DNA of 9,956 bases from Clostridiales bacterium (lineage in GTDB: Bacteria > Bacillota > Clostridia > Lachnospirales > CAG-274), in contig JAJQBF010000286.1 in NCBI GenBank assembly GCA_021203425.1, positions 1 to 9,956 on the forward strand, given 5' to 3'. The stretch's first letter is position 1, and every line of letters starts with the position of its first letter. Made by a program: the position numbers and the translations under genes. Of this stretch, positions 1 to 6,963 are shown piece after piece. The notes under the pieces were generated by a model. It did no database searches, was not told where the DNA came from, and was given only the letters and a program-made list of their open reading frames with translations.

Positions 1-714
1 GACGAAGTGCCTTATGAAGAATGGTTTGAAAATATAAAATATTTTTTAAAAAAGTACGGGGTAAAAGGCAAAAGGGTTCTCGATTTGGGCTGCGGAACGG
101 GAACAATGTCAATTCTTTTGAAAAAAGGCGGCTTTGATGTTTCTGGCATTGATATTTCGGAGGATATGCTTGCTGTGGCGGCGGAAAAGGCGGAAGAAGA
201 AAATACGGATATTTTTTTCAGCTGTCAGGATATGAGAAGTTTTGAGGTTTTAAAGCCTTTTGACGCTGTCATTTCCCTTTGTGACTGTATGAATTATGTT
301 ACGGAAGGTGAGGACCTGAAGAAAGCCCTTAAAAGCTGTCGAAAGGCGCTCAATGACGGGGGCATTTTGATTTTCGACATAAATTCCGCATATAAACTGA
401 AAGAGGTTTTGGGCTGCGATTCATTTTGTGAGGCAAACGAAGATTCAGCCTTTACCTGTGAAAATTATTTTGATGAGGAAACAGGTATAAATGAATATTA
501 TGTAAACATTTTTACAGAGGACGAAAACGGAAAGTATGACAGATTTGAAGAACTTCACAGAGAAAAAGCTTACAGCGAGGAAGAGATAGAAACTCTGCTT
601 AAAGAGGCGGGATTTGAACTTTTGGAAAAGGCAGACGCCGAAAGCTTGGAAAAGCCGTATGAAAAGTCAGAAAGAATATATTTTATATGCAGAAAACAGA
701 GAAAGGAAAATTAA
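1..714 (+). CDS. Class I SAM-dependent methyltransferase, 5' end cut off
   Basis: The frame is open to the first base of the window and ends with TAA at 712-714, so 237 codons are visible and the N-terminus is missing. A GTG at position 7 could be read as a start, but the residues around it (DEVPYEEW) look like the usual N-terminal region of this family, where a short helix precedes the Rossmann fold, so the true start is probably upstream. Counting from the first visible residue, motif I is VLDLGCGTGT (26-35). It is followed by the acidic SAM-ribose residue in GIDIS (49-53), a QDM segment, and FDAVISLCDCMNYV at the motif IV position. This is a small-molecule or protein methyltransferase of the broad Methyltransf_25/11 type; the substrate cannot be read from the sequence. 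The stop is one base before the hslO start, so the two are almost certainly cotranscribed. Confidence 0.9.
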   Translation, partial: DEVPYEEWFENIKYFLKKYGVKGKRVLDLGCGTGTMSILLKKGGFDVSGIDISEDMLAVAAEKAEEENTDIFFSCQDMRSFEVLKPFDAVISLCDCMNYVTEGEDLKKALKSCRKALNDGGILIFDINSAYKLKEVLGCDSFCEANEDSAFTCENYFDEETGINEYYVNIFTEDENGKYDRFEELHREKAYSEEEIETLLKEAGFELLEKADAESLEKPYEKSERIYFICRKQRKEN

Positions 715-715
715 T

Positions 716-1588
716 ATGAGTTATGTATTAAGAGGAACGGTAGGAGAGGGAACAATAAGATTCTTTTTTGCCGATACGAAAGATATAGTCGAAAAGGCAA
801 GGGGCTTTCACAACACAAGCCCTGTTGTTTCTGCGGCTTTGGGCAGAACCCTTATGGTGGGAACAATGATGGGGCTTATGCTGAAAGGCGCCGGAGATAT
901 TTTGACAATTAAAATAAACTGTGACGGTCCTATAGGAGGAATAACCGTAACGGCAGACGCCGAGGGAACGGTTAAAGGCTATGCAAACAACACGAATGTA
1001 GACTTGCCGTTAAATAAATTCGGAAAGCTGGACGTTTTCGGCGCTGTAGGCAACGGCAGTCTTGTGGTAATAAAGGATTTGGGGCTTAAAGAACCCTATG
1101 TGGGGCAGGTTCCCATTATTTCGGGGGAAATAGCCGAGGATTTTACCTATTATTTCACAAAAAGCGAACAAACCCCCTCGGCTGTGGCTTTAGGGGTTTT
1201 GGTAGACAGAGATTTGTCAATTAAACAGGCAGGGGGATTTATTCTTCAGCTTCTTCCGGGGGCGGACGATGAAATTATAACAAGGCTTGAAAGAAGGCTC
1301 GGCGCTGTTCCTTCGGTAACGTCTATGTTTGAAGAGGGGCTTGATGCAGAAGGAATAGTAAACAGAGTTTTAAAGGATTTTGAGCCGGAAATTCTTGACA
1401 AAAAAGAAGTTAAGTATGAGTGCGGCTGTTCAAGAGATAAGGTGGAAAAAGCCCTTATGAATGTAGGAAAGAAGGAGCTTACGGAGATGCTTAATGAAGA
1501 TAAGGGCGCAAATGTTCACTGTCATTTCTGTAATACGGATTATAATTTTGACGAAAAAGATTTAAAGGAGCTTATAGACTCCCTTTAA
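716..1588 (+). CDS. hslO: Hsp33 redox-regulated molecular chaperone
   Basis: This encodes a 290-residue cytosolic holdase chaperone, the usual family length. In this family a zinc site made of four cysteines keeps the protein inactive. Oxidative unfolding stress turns the cysteines into disulfides, releases zinc and exposes the substrate-binding surface. The C-terminal switch is intact: C236-x-C238 and C269-x-x-C272. The N-terminal domain starts MSYVLRGTVGEG and contains conserved-looking GRT and GGxxVTADAEG segments. I chose the ATG at 716 rather than in-frame ATG codons further upstream (from 614). Those lie inside the methyltransferase gene, whereas 716 begins the known family N-terminus and has AAAGGAAA about 5 bases upstream. 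The gene is translationally close-coupled to the methyltransferase (1-base gap). Confidence 0.96.
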   Translation: MSYVLRGTVGEGTIRFFFADTKDIVEKARGFHNTSPVVSAALGRTLMVGTMMGLMLKGAGDILTIKINCDGPIGGITVTADAEGTVKGYANNTNVDLPLNKFGKLDVFGAVGNGSLVVIKDLGLKEPYVGQVPIISGEIAEDFTYYFTKSEQTPSAVALGVLVDRDLSIKQAGGFILQLLPGADDEIITRLERRLGAVPSVTSMFEEGLDAEGIVNRVLKDFEPEILDKKEVKYECGCSRDKVEKALMNVGKKELTEMLNEDKGANVHCHFCNTDYNFDEKDLKELIDSL

Positions 1589-1627
1589 AAGGAGATTTAA
1601 GTAAAGATTTTTTTCTTAAATTCCTTT
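1588..1627 (+). repeat. AT-rich inverted repeat between hslO and the LysR gene
   Basis: AAAGGAGATTTAAG (1588-1601) pairs with CTTAAATTCCTTT (1615-1627) over 13 bp with one bulged G at 1594 and a 13-base loop. It overlaps the hslO stop codon and ends 4 bases before the LysR ribosome binding site. There is no U-tract after the second arm, so an ordinary terminator is unlikely. It could be an mRNA 3' stabilising hairpin or an operator for the LysR protein (TTTAAG and CTTAAA arms spaced 13 bp). The structure is visible; the role is inferred. Confidence 0.4.
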
Positions 1628-1643
1628 ACCGAGGAGGGGCAGA

Positions 1644-2531
1644 ATGGAAATTCGTGTTTTAAAATATTTTTTGGCTGTTGCAAGGGAAGAAAGCGTTGCA
1701 AAGGCGGCTGAGGTTCTTCATATAACTCAGCCCACCTTAAGCCGTCAGCTTAATAAGCTTGAGGAAGAAACGGGAGTAAAGCTGTTTGAAAGAGGGGCAA
1801 GAAAAATAAGCCTTACCAATGAGGGAATTCTTCTTCGAAGACGGGCGGAGGAAATAGTTGCCCTTGCGGATAAAACGGAAAGAGAGCTTATGGAACAGGA
1901 GGAGTTTGTAGACGGAAGAATTTCCATAGGCTGCGGAATTTTGTCTTCCTGCGGCTTATTGGCGGATATTATGAAGGGCTTTTCGGAAAAATATCCCCTT
2001 GTGAAATATGATGTCTTTACAGCCAACGCCGATATGGTTAAGGAAAGAATGAACAGAGGGCTTATAGATGTGGGACTTATGCTTGAGCCTGTTGAAATCG
2101 ACAGGTTTGAGTTTATAAGACTTGACATAAGGGAAAAGTGGGTTTTGCTTACGTCGCCCGATTCACCGCTTTCAGGCTGTGAATATGTGACAGCTGATGA
2201 CTTGAGCAAAATTCCGCTTATTTTTCCCGGAAGACAGAACGTGCAGAACGAGGTTATAAACTGGTTCGGTGACAAATTTGACAGTCTTAACATAATCTGT
2301 GTAAATAATTTTGCTGCAAGCTCCCTTGATATGGCAAAAAACGGTTTGGGCAGCCTTGTAACCCTTGACGGAGCAGTGCCTTTTTTAGACAACAGGGAGC
2401 TTTGCAAAATTCCCCTTAAGCCGGAGCTTTCATTTACAAGCGTTTTTGCTTGGAGAAGACATCAGCCTTTCAGTTTAGCGGCTGAGAAATTTATACAGTT
2501 TATAAAAGAAACATTGAAAGGCTTAAAATAA
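1644..2531 (+). CDS. LysR-family transcriptional regulator
   Basis: This encodes 295 residues, the typical LTTR length. The winged helix-turn-helix occupies roughly residues 1-60, with the signature segment ESVAKAAEVLHITQPTLSRQ at 16-35 followed by LFERGARKISLTNEG. A linker helix (about 61-88) leads into a type 2 periplasmic-binding-protein-like effector domain from about residue 91 (GRISIGCG) to the end. The start at ATG 1644 has a strong GAGGAGG 6 bases upstream. LTTRs usually act as tetramers that respond to a small metabolite and often control adjacent genes. Here the gene immediately downstream in the same direction is the decarboxylase-cupin unit, so that unit or the regulator's own gene is the plausible target. 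The inducer cannot be inferred. Confidence 0.93.
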   Translation: MEIRVLKYFLAVAREESVAKAAEVLHITQPTLSRQLNKLEEETGVKLFERGARKISLTNEGILLRRRAEEIVALADKTERELMEQEEFVDGRISIGCGILSSCGLLADIMKGFSEKYPLVKYDVFTANADMVKERMNRGLIDVGLMLEPVEIDRFEFIRLDIREKWVLLTSPDSPLSGCEYVTADDLSKIPLIFPGRQNVQNEVINWFGDKFDSLNIICVNNFAASSLDMAKNGLGSLVTLDGAVPFLDNRELCKIPLKPELSFTSVFAWRRHQPFSLAAEKFIQFIKETLKGLK

Positions 2532-2533
2532 TT

Positions 2534-2550
2534 AATGCCTTTTGGGCATT
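2534..2550 (+). terminator. Small hairpin just after the LysR stop codon
   Basis: AATGCC (2534-2539) pairs with GGCATT (2545-2550) across a 5-base loop, starting 3 bases after the stop codon. It sits between the LysR gene and a separate promoter at 2573, where a terminator would be expected. The stem is short and there is no T-run after it, so termination would be weak at best. Confidence 0.3.
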
Positions 2551-2572
2551 GTAATTGATGAAATATAAGCAT

Positions 2573-2601
2573 TTGATTAATTTGAATATTGGATTTATAA
2601 T
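2573..2601 (+). promoter_or_regulatory. Sigma-A promoter for the MerR-like/CMD-cupin unit
   Basis: The -35 is TTGATT (2573-2578) and the -10 is a perfect TATAAT (2596-2601), with a 17-bp spacer. Transcription would start near 2608, about 48 bases before the small gene at 2656. This separates the unit from the LysR gene upstream. Confidence 0.7.
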
Positions 2602-2655
2602 ATAAATACAGAAAGCGAAAGCCGACTGTACTTATTTTTTCGGGGAGAGTGATTT

Positions 2656-2847
2656 ATGGAAACAGATTTGAAATATATAAAAGAATATTTAAGCAGCTTT
2701 GAATTTGAAAAAAACAGGGGAGAAGAAGAGGTTAAAAGGCTGAGAAAATACCGAGCCTGTCTTCTTGAGGATATCCACACACAACAGCAGTGTCTTGACA
2801 GCATAGATTATTTAATAAACGAAATAAAAAAATATGATAAACTATAA
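2656..2847 (+). CDS. Small coiled-coil protein resembling a MerR regulator without its HTH
   Basis: This encodes 63 residues, almost all predicted helix, with heptad-like spacing from about residue 22 to 61. The segment LKYIKEYL near the N-terminus resembles the helix after the MerR wing (typically LKEIKEYL). The rest, through RKYRACLLEDIHTQQQCLDSIDYLINEIKKY, resembles the long MerR dimerisation helix, which often ends in a KIxYY-like motif. The N-terminal helix-turn-helix is absent: a TGA lies one codon before the ATG in this frame. The ATG has its own GGGGAGAG ribosome binding site and a promoter at 2573-2601. The stop codon overlaps the ribosome binding site of the next gene, so the pair is an operon. 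MerR genes often precede this kind of CMD-cupin gene. It may be a remnant, or a DNA-binding-free partner of a full MerR protein. The MerR assignment rests on pattern recognition only. Confidence 0.65.
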   Translation: METDLKYIKEYLSSFEFEKNRGEEEVKRLRKYRACLLEDIHTQQQCLDSIDYLINEIKKYDKL

Positions 2848-2861
2848 GGAGGTTTTTAATT

Positions 2862-3598
2862 ATGGTAAAACAGACAGCGGGAAGAGACTCTTTAGGTGAG
2901 TTTGCCCCTAAATTTGCGGAGTTAAATGATGATGTACTCTTCGGAGAGGTTTGGTCGAGAGAGGATAAGCTGCCCCTTAAGTTAAGGTCAATTGTGACTG
3001 TTACGTCTCTTATAAGCAAGGGAATTGTTGACAGTTCACTTATTTACCACCTTTCGGAGGCAGGAAAAAACGGTGTCACAAAGACGGAAATGTCTGAAAT
3101 TTTAACACATATGGCTTTTATGCCGGCTGGCCAAACGCTTGGGCAGCTTTCAGAATGGCTAAAGATGTGTATGCCGAGGATACAGCCGGTGAGGAACATG
3201 GCGGTCTTTTCGGTATGGGCGAGCTTAATGTGAATTTTGCACAGTATTTTATAGGAAACAGCTATTTAAAGCCTTTGACGCCTGCCGGAACAGCTGTGTT
3301 TCTTGCAAACGTAACTTTTGAGCCTGCCTGCCGCAATAACTGGCACATACATCACGCATCAAAGGGCGGCGGTCAGATTCTTATTTGTGTTGAGGGCAAA
3401 GGCTGGTATCAGGAGGAAGGAAAGGCAGCGGTAAGCCTTGAACCGGGAATGGTTATAACAATTCCTGCCAATGTAAAACACTGGCACGGCGCACAGGCGG
3501 ATTCATGGTTCAGTCACATTGCCGTTGAAGTGCCAGGAGAGGACTGCCGAAACGAATGGTGTGAACCGGTAGAAGATGAGGAATATAATAAGCTTTAA
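2862..3598 (+). pseudogene. Carboxymuconolactone decarboxylase-cupin fusion, split by a 1-base deletion
   Basis: Two overlapping frames together make one well-known fusion. Frame 2862-3233 carries the CMD half and runs off into unrelated residues after THMAF (residue 86). The continuation, YAGWPNAWAAFRMAKDVYAE, is in the -1 frame and runs to TAA at 3596-3598. The break is at a T4 run (3116-3119) where the intact family would read GCT TTT TAT GCC, that is, five Ts. The repaired protein has 245 residues. Its CMD domain is at about 10-105, with no CxxC pair, so it is not an AhpD-type peroxidase. Its cupin is at about 140-230, with metal-site histidines H162, H164 and H207/H209 (NNWHIHHASKGGGQ and PANVKHWHGA). 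ATG 2862 has AAGGAGG 9 bases upstream. Free-standing translation of the cupin half from ATG 3155 lacks a visible ribosome binding site. Members are annotated as small-molecule decarboxylases or isomerases, but true substrates are mostly unknown. A sequencing error is possible. Confidence 0.85.
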
Positions 3599-3622
3599 GA
3601 TATATTATTTTATTTTACGAGA

Positions 3623-3654
3623 AAAGAGCCGAATCACACTGGATTCGGCTCTTT
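3623..3654. terminator. Bidirectional intrinsic terminator between convergent units
   Basis: AAAGAGCCGAATC (3623-3635) and GATTCGGCTCTTT (3642-3654) form a perfect 13-bp stem with a 6-base loop. The arms end in short T-runs on both strands (CTCTTTG on plus, CTCTTTTCTC on minus). It lies 24 bases after the plus-strand cupin stop and also contains the last codons and TGA of the minus-strand Cys-rich protein gene, so one hairpin closes both units. Confidence 0.85.
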
Positions 3655-3822
3655 GTCGGCTTTATTTTTTTCTTTATCTTTGGGAGGAAGGCTGTGACAG
3701 GCTGCGCCGCAGTTTACGCAGTTGCCTCCGCAGCCCTTTCCTCTGTTCTTTATAAGATTTATAATTATAAGTACAACGGCGGCAATAAGCATTGCCAAAA
3801 CCACAAAAGAGGGAAAGTTCAT
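3634..3822 (-). CDS. FeoB-associated Cys-rich membrane protein
   Basis: This encodes 62 residues. One membrane helix (about residues 5-24, VVLAMLIAAVVLIIINLI) is followed by a cytoplasmic Cys cluster, GCGGNCVNCGAACH, and a charged tail. This is the architecture of the small proteins found next to feoB in many Clostridia (Pfam FeoB_associated), thought to help ferrous iron transport, perhaps in place of FeoC; the exact role is not established. An upstream in-frame GTG (3831) is possible, but it lies within the AAGGAAG ribosome binding site, whereas ATG 3822 sits 8 bases after it, so I use 3822. The gene starts 25 bases after the feoB stop, as the last gene of the feo operon. Its final codons form one arm of the terminator hairpin. 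Confidence 0.88.
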   Translation of the reverse strand: MNFPSFVVLAMLIAAVVLIIINLIKNRGKGCGGNCVNCGAACHSLPPKDKEKNKADKEPNPV

Positions 3823-3847
3823 ACTAAACACTTCCTTTATATAATAG

Positions 3848-6355
3848 TTATGCCTCTATGCTTGCCTTTGTGCTGCCTGTCAGATTTCTCTGAGGTCTGA
3901 GAAGAAGGTATATGCCGAGAGCAATTACTATAACAGCGGCTATAATTCCTATAATGCTTACGTCTCCGCTTAAAAGCAGACCTACCTGATAGATAACAAG
4001 GGTTGCAAGATAAGCAAATACACACTGATAGCCTATAGCGAAGAATGTCCACTTAGCCGAGTTCATTTCTCTCTTTATAGCACCCATAGCAGCAAAACAG
4101 GGAGCGCAGAGAAGGTTGAACACAAGGTAAGAATAACCTGCAAGAGCTGCATGACCGCCGCTCATTTCTCCGAAGTTAGCTTGAAGGTTTGCCCAAATTT
4201 CGGCACCGTCTTCAGCTACCTCTGCAAGCTCGGGTCTGTAAAGAACACCGAAAGTACCTACAACGTTTTCTTTGGCAATAAGACCTGAAACGGCTGCAAC
4301 AGCGGATCTCCAGTCGCCGAAACCCAAAGGCTTGAATATAAAGGCAACACAGTTTCCTATTGCGGCAAGGAGGCTTTCGTTCATATCAACAGCTCCGAAA
4401 CCGTCTTCGCCAAAACCATAGCCTGAAAGGAACCAAATAAGTATTGTTGCAAGAAGGATAACAGTACCGGCCTTTTTGATAAATGACCAGCCTCTTTCCC
4501 ACATACTTCTGAGAACATTTCCCACTGTGGGCCAGTGGTAAGCAGGAAGTTCCATAACGAAGGGAGCCGGGTCGCCGGCAAACATCTGTGTCTTTTTAAG
4601 TATAATACCTGAAATTATAATTGCCGCAACACCTACAAAATAAGCACTGGGAGCAACCCACCATGCGCCGTCAAACAAAGCGCCGGCTATAAGAGCGATT
4701 ATGGGGAGTTTTGCGCCACAGGGTATAAAGGTTGTTGTCATAATTGTCATTTTTCTGTCACGGTCGCTTTCGATTGTTCTGGAGGCCATAATACCGGGAA
4801 CACCGCAGCCAGTACCGATTAACATAGGTATGAAGGATTTTCCGGAAAGACTGAACTTTCTGAAAATTCTGTCCATAATAAAGGCAACTCTTGCCATATA
4901 TCCGCAGCTTTCAAGGAAAGCAAGGAATATAAAAAGTATAAGCATCTGGGGAACAAAGCCCAGAACAGCGCCTACACCGGCAATTATACCATCAAGAATA
5001 AGTGATGTCAACCACTCGGGGCAGCTTATGCCTTCGAGAATATTTCCGGCGATTGTTCCTATACCGGGGATAAATATGCCGTAGTCTGCCGAATCGGGCT
5101 CTTCCATTGCAAGAGCTGTTTCAAACTCCGCAGCGTCAACATCGATGGTTTCTTCGATTTCACCGTCTTCGTTTTCGATTTCGCAGACAGCTGTTACATC
5201 TGCAGCAGATTCTATAAAGTCAGCTATAGCGGTCTCGTCTGCCTCTTCTTCTTCAAGGGCTGCTGCTATGTTTTCGGTATCTATTCCCGATTCATCAGCA
5301 GCGCTTATGAAAGCCTCGATTTCAGCCTGTGCTGTTTCATATTCTCCGGCTGCCTCTTCATAGGCGCTTGTGCCTATTCCGAATAAATGCCATCCGTCGC
5401 CGTCAAAGCCGAAAAGACCGTCGTTTGCCCAGTCTGTAGCTATGCCGCCTACTGTTGTAACGGATATATAGTAAACAATAAACATAACAACGGCGAATAT
5501 GGGCAGGGCTAAAATTCTGTTTGTAACAACCTTGTCTATTTTGTCTGAAACCGTAAGACCGCCCTTGTTCTGTTTCTTGTAGATTCCCTTAAGAATAGAC
5601 GCTATGTAAACATATCTTTCGTTTGTGATAATACTTTCGCTGTCGTCGTCGAAATCTTTTTCTATGCCGTCTGTGATTTCCTTAATTTCCGACTTTGCCG
5701 TACTGTCAAGCTTAAGCTGTTCCAAAACCTTTTTGTCGCCTTCGAAAACCTTAATGGCAAACCATCTTTCCTGCTGTTTGTCTATTTTTCCCTTTAAAAG
5801 GTCTTCAATGTGGGCGATTGCGTGTTCAACCTCACTTCCGAAGGGGTGAAGGGCGGCGTGTTTCTTTGCCTCAGCGGCTTTTACGGCTTCGTTTGCCGCC
5901 TCTTTGACACCTGTTCCCTTTAAGGCTGAAATTTCAACAACGGGACAGCCTAATAACTTTGCAAGTCCCTTTGTGTCGATTTTATCTCCTGCCTTTTCAA
6001 CAACGTCCATCATGTTTACGGCTATAACAACGGGAATACCCAGTTCCATAAGCTGTGTTGTTAAATAAAGGTTTCTTTCAAGGTTTGAACCGTCTACTAT
6101 GTTTAAAACAGCGTCGGGTTTTTCGTTTACAAGATAATTTCTTGCTACAACCTCTTCAAGAGTGTAGGGTGAAAGGGAATATATTCCCGGCAAGTCCATA
6201 ACAACAACATCTTTTTTGAATTTAAGCTTGCCTTCCTTTTTTTCAACGGTAACACCGGGCCAGTTTCCTACAAACTGGTTTGAACCCGTAAGAGCGTTGA
6301 AAAGCGTTGTTTTACCGCTGTTAGGGTTTCCGGCAAGAGCAATTTTGATACTCAT
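3848..6355 (-). CDS. feoB: Ferrous iron transporter FeoB with an acidic insert
   Basis: This encodes 835 residues. The N-terminal cytosolic G domain has G1 GNPNSGKT (9-16), G2 Thr in NWPGVTVEKKEG (31-42), G3 DLPG (54-57), G4 NMMD (114-117) and G5 SAL (143-145). A GDI-like helical region runs to about 270. The membrane part starts at about residue 281. It keeps both Cys-containing gate motifs of the first half, GTGCGVPG (514-521) and IPCGAKLP (544-551), and a second-half gate, NLLCAPCFAAMGAIKRE (747-762). GTP-dependent Fe2+ import across the cytoplasmic membrane is the family role. Unusual is a stretch of about 95 residues (about 328-422) after the first membrane helix that is rich in Glu, Asp and Ala. 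Many FeoBs have only a short loop here. The start ATG has AAAGGAGG 8 bases upstream and lies 20 bases after the feoA stop. Confidence 0.97.
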   Translation of the reverse strand: MSIKIALAGNPNSGKTTLFNALTGSNQFVGNWPGVTVEKKEGKLKFKKDVVVMDLPGIYSLSPYTLEEVVARNYLVNEKPDAVLNIVDGSNLERNLYLTTQLMELGIPVVIAVNMMDVVEKAGDKIDTKGLAKLLGCPVVEISALKGTGVKEAANEAVKAAEAKKHAALHPFGSEVEHAIAHIEDLLKGKIDKQQERWFAIKVFEGDKKVLEQLKLDSTAKSEIKEITDGIEKDFDDDSESIITNERYVYIASILKGIYKKQNKGGLTVSDKIDKVVTNRILALPIFAVVMFIVYYISVTTVGGIATDWANDGLFGFDGDGWHLFGIGTSAYEEAAGEYETAQAEIEAFISAADESGIDTENIAAALEEEEADETAIADFIESAADVTAVCEIENEDGEIEETIDVDAAEFETALAMEEPDSADYGIFIPGIGTIAGNILEGISCPEWLTSLILDGIIAGVGAVLGFVPQMLILFIFLAFLESCGYMARVAFIMDRIFRKFSLSGKSFIPMLIGTGCGVPGIMASRTIESDRDRKMTIMTTTFIPCGAKLPIIALIAGALFDGAWWVAPSAYFVGVAAIIISGIILKKTQMFAGDPAPFVMELPAYHWPTVGNVLRSMWERGWSFIKKAGTVILLATILIWFLSGYGFGEDGFGAVDMNESLLAAIGNCVAFIFKPLGFGDWRSAVAAVSGLIAKENVVGTFGVLYRPELAEVAEDGAEIWANLQANFGEMSGGHAALAGYSYLVFNLLCAPCFAAMGAIKREMNSAKWTFFAIGYQCVFAYLATLVIYQVGLLLSGDVSIIGIIAAVIVIALGIYLLLRPQRNLTGSTKASIEA

Positions 6356-6375
6356 TTATTTTTCCTCCTTTGGCA

Positions 6376-6600
6376 TCAGCCTTCAACTTGAATCATTTCG
6401 GCATCGGCTTTTCTGATTGAAAGCTCATAGCCTCTGACAGTTACTTCAATTGGGTCGCCTAAGGGCGCAACCTTTCGTATGTCGATTGAAACACCTTTGG
6501 TTATGCCCATATCCATAATTCTTCTCTTTACGGCGCCGGTTCCCGTAAGTTTAACAACCTTAACGGTTTCGCCGACTTTGGCATTTTTTAAAGTTTTCAT
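6376..6600 (-). CDS. feoA: FeoA domain protein (second in operon)
   Basis: This encodes 74 residues, a single SH3-like FeoA domain. Typical features are LKNAKVGETVKVVKL at the start, the RRIMDMGITKG turn (about 26-36), DPIEVTVRGYELSIRKADAEMI near the end, and no membrane segment. FeoA is a small cytosolic protein that acts on FeoB, probably on its G domain. The ATG has AAAGGAGG upstream in the gap to the other feoA copy. The feoB gene follows 20 bases after the stop. Of the two FeoA proteins this is the more classical sequence. Confidence 0.94.
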   Translation of the reverse strand: MKTLKNAKVGETVKVVKLTGTGAVKRRIMDMGITKGVSIDIRKVAPLGDPIEVTVRGYELSIRKADAEMIQVEG

Positions 6601-6635
6601 ATTTGAATTTTCCTCCTTTTATAACTTATAACCCA

Positions 6636-6666
6636 CTTAAGGGACCTGTCACATAGGTTCTTTAAG
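6636..6666 (-). repeat. Intercistronic imperfect palindrome between the two feoA genes
   Basis: CTTAAGGGACCT (6636-6647) and AGGTTCTTTAAG (6655-6666) are inverted arms around a 7-base centre, differing at two of 12 positions. On the transcribed minus strand those two become A-C mismatches; on the plus strand they would be G-U pairs. It lies in the 79-base gap of the feo operon, so it could be a processing or partial-termination hairpin, or a protein-binding palindrome. The role is inferred. Confidence 0.4.
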
Positions 6667-6679
6667 ATAAGTTTATTTA

Positions 6680-6892
6680 TCAAACCATAATTTTAGAAGC
6701 CATTTCTTTGCTTACGGCAACTCTTGACTCCTTTACGTTAACAATGAGGTTTCCTCCCATTGTGGAAATAACTGTAACACTTCCTCCGGGAATAAAACCC
6801 AGATTTTCAAGATGACGGCGGGTTTCGTCTCTGCCGCCTATTCGTTTAATAATATTTTCTTCCCCTTCGGGGCAAAACGTTAATGGCATCAT
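6680..6892 (-). CDS. feoA: FeoA domain protein (first gene of the feo operon)
   Basis: This encodes 70 residues from ATG 6892. The FeoA domain shows GEENIIKRIGG, the conserved helix-turn RRHLENLGFIPGGSVTVIS (about 24-42) and GNLIVNVKESRVAVSKEMASKIMV at the end. An in-frame ATG at 6904 is not the start, because it overlaps the ribosome binding site GGAGG (6898-6902). The ATGs at 6892 (5-base spacing) and 6889 (8-base spacing) are both acceptable, so the protein starts MMPL or MPL. Two adjacent feoA genes before feoB are common in Clostridia; this divergent copy may play a different structural role in the FeoB complex. It is the promoter-proximal gene, with the operator array directly upstream. 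Confidence 0.92.
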   Translation of the reverse strand: MMPLTFCPEGEENIIKRIGGRDETRRHLENLGFIPGGSVTVISTMGGNLIVNVKESRVAVSKEMASKIMV

Positions 6893-6910
6893 AGCAACCT
6901 CCATAACAAT

Positions 6911-6963
6911 TTAGGGCAGACTAACTCAATTAGCTAAATCTAACTATGGTTAGTTTAAACTAA
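6911..6963 (-). promoter_or_regulatory. Three tandem TTAG-N6-CTAA boxes, likely DtxR-family iron operators
   Basis: Three boxes of identical form lie at 6911-6924 (TTAGGGCAGACTAA), 6930-6943 (TTAGCTAAATCTAA) and 6950-6963 (TTAGTTTAAACTAA, a perfect palindrome). Their starts are 19 and 20 bp apart, about two helical turns, so all lie on the same face. The third overlaps the -10 element; the other two lie in the transcribed leader before feoA. TTAG/CTAA half-sites are characteristic of DtxR/IdeR/MntR-type metal repressors. Iron-dependent repression of feo is the natural inference; no regulator gene is in the window. Confidence 0.7.

Noticed and set aside
7..714. GTG at position 7 as the true start of the methyltransferase
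   Set aside because: The frame is open to the window edge and the residues before and after it fit the interior of the N-terminal region; no ribosome binding site can be seen.
1745..2407. A 220-residue minus-strand frame opposite the LysR gene
   Set aside because: Low-complexity Ser/Leu-rich translation, antisense to a clear LysR protein, with no ribosome binding site; it is a shadow.
3111..3125. Programmed -1 frameshift in the CMD-cupin gene
   Set aside because: The site reads GCT TTT ATG, which is not a canonical X XXY YYZ slippery heptamer, and family members encode this fusion in one frame. A one-base deletion is simpler.
5085..5375. The FeoB insert as a frameshift artefact
   Set aside because: The frame is continuous, composition is coherent (acidic, Ala-rich, helix-like), and conserved FeoB sequence resumes in the same frame after it.
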